From positions 14,078,389 through 14,142,388 of the forward strand of contig NC_060896.1 in the NCBI RefSeq assembly GCF_014805685.1: 64,000 bases of DNA. Direction: 5' to 3'. Under the pieces are notes generated by a model. The model was given only the letters and a program-made list of their open reading frames with translations. It was not told where the DNA came from and did no database searches. Origin of the DNA: Silurus meridionalis (Eukaryota > Chordata > Actinopteri > Siluriformes > Siluridae). Below, piece after piece: positions 63,961-64,000 of the stretch. The position numbers and the translations under genes were made by a program. Numbering within the stretch: position 1 is the stretch's first letter; the number at the start of each line of letters is the position of its first letter.

Positions 63961-64000
63961 AACAAAGTAACAGACAAACTGGAGTTAATGGCTAACAGTT

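Overview
This is a stretch of a vertebrate nuclear genome, almost certainly from a ray-finned fish. Genes are split by GT-AG introns, the intergenic DNA is AT-rich, and the repeats are those typical of teleosts: Tc1-like transposons, L2-, RTE- and Tx1-type LINEs, hAT MITEs, a gammaretrovirus/epsilonretrovirus-like ERV and many microsatellites. An otophysan such as a catfish is a guess from repeat flavour, not something the sequence proves. There are no bacterial-type operons, no CRISPR arrays and no convincing tRNA or rRNA genes.

Layout. (1) 83-1947 (+) holds the last three coding exons of kmt5b (SUV420H1, an H4K20 methyltransferase), followed by a long 3' UTR. About 2.4 kb past the stop codon lies a decayed second copy of a 268-bp piece of its last exon, next to a 5'-truncated RTE LINE flanked by a 19-bp target-site duplication. 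(2) 5.4-9.1 kb holds RTE pieces and a complete but dead Tc1 element. (3) 10267-11639 (-) is a small multi-exon gene I cannot name; two of its exons each encode one copy of an axonemal-protein-like module. (4) 12.2-14.5 kb is a nested pile: a LINE 3' end, then a pogo/Tigger-like element, then a solo LTR, then an unidentified CpG-rich segment. (5) About 16.6-26.65 kb is one badly decayed endogenous retrovirus with two LTRs, itself hit by RTE, hAT and Tc1 insertions.

(6) 27922-36077 (+) is a complete 11-exon choline kinase gene (chka), with a recognisable promoter and a gypsy relic in intron 6. As I recall the human map, KMT5B and CHKA are neighbours on one strand in this same order, so the two genes mark conserved synteny. 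(7) 38.2-47.9 kb is a gene-free block of LINEs (RTE, two L2-like), a foldback and Tc1 copies. One Tc1 copy keeps an open catalytic-domain ORF but has lost its DNA-binding half. (8) 49508-55282 (-) is a complete 6-exon synaptotagmin-like gene (392 aa, one membrane segment, two C2 domains, most calcium ligands missing). A hAT MITE, LINE and pogo-like fragments and a Tc1-in-Tc1 nest sit in its introns. (9) 57735-61819 (-) is a complete 6-exon classical short-chain dehydrogenase (256 aa, sniffer/C-factor-like). (10) 62.2-64 kb is LINE sequence running off the window.

The host genes do not form a pathway. They encode a chromatin enzyme, a phospholipid-synthesis kinase, a membrane-trafficking protein, a carbonyl reductase-like enzyme and a possible ciliary or sperm protein. 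I found no sign of a new multi-gene system. The observations most worth a second look are the duplicated kmt5b exon segment, the unnamed repeat-module gene, the truncated Tc1 transposase, the divergent synaptotagmin and the datable nested insertions.
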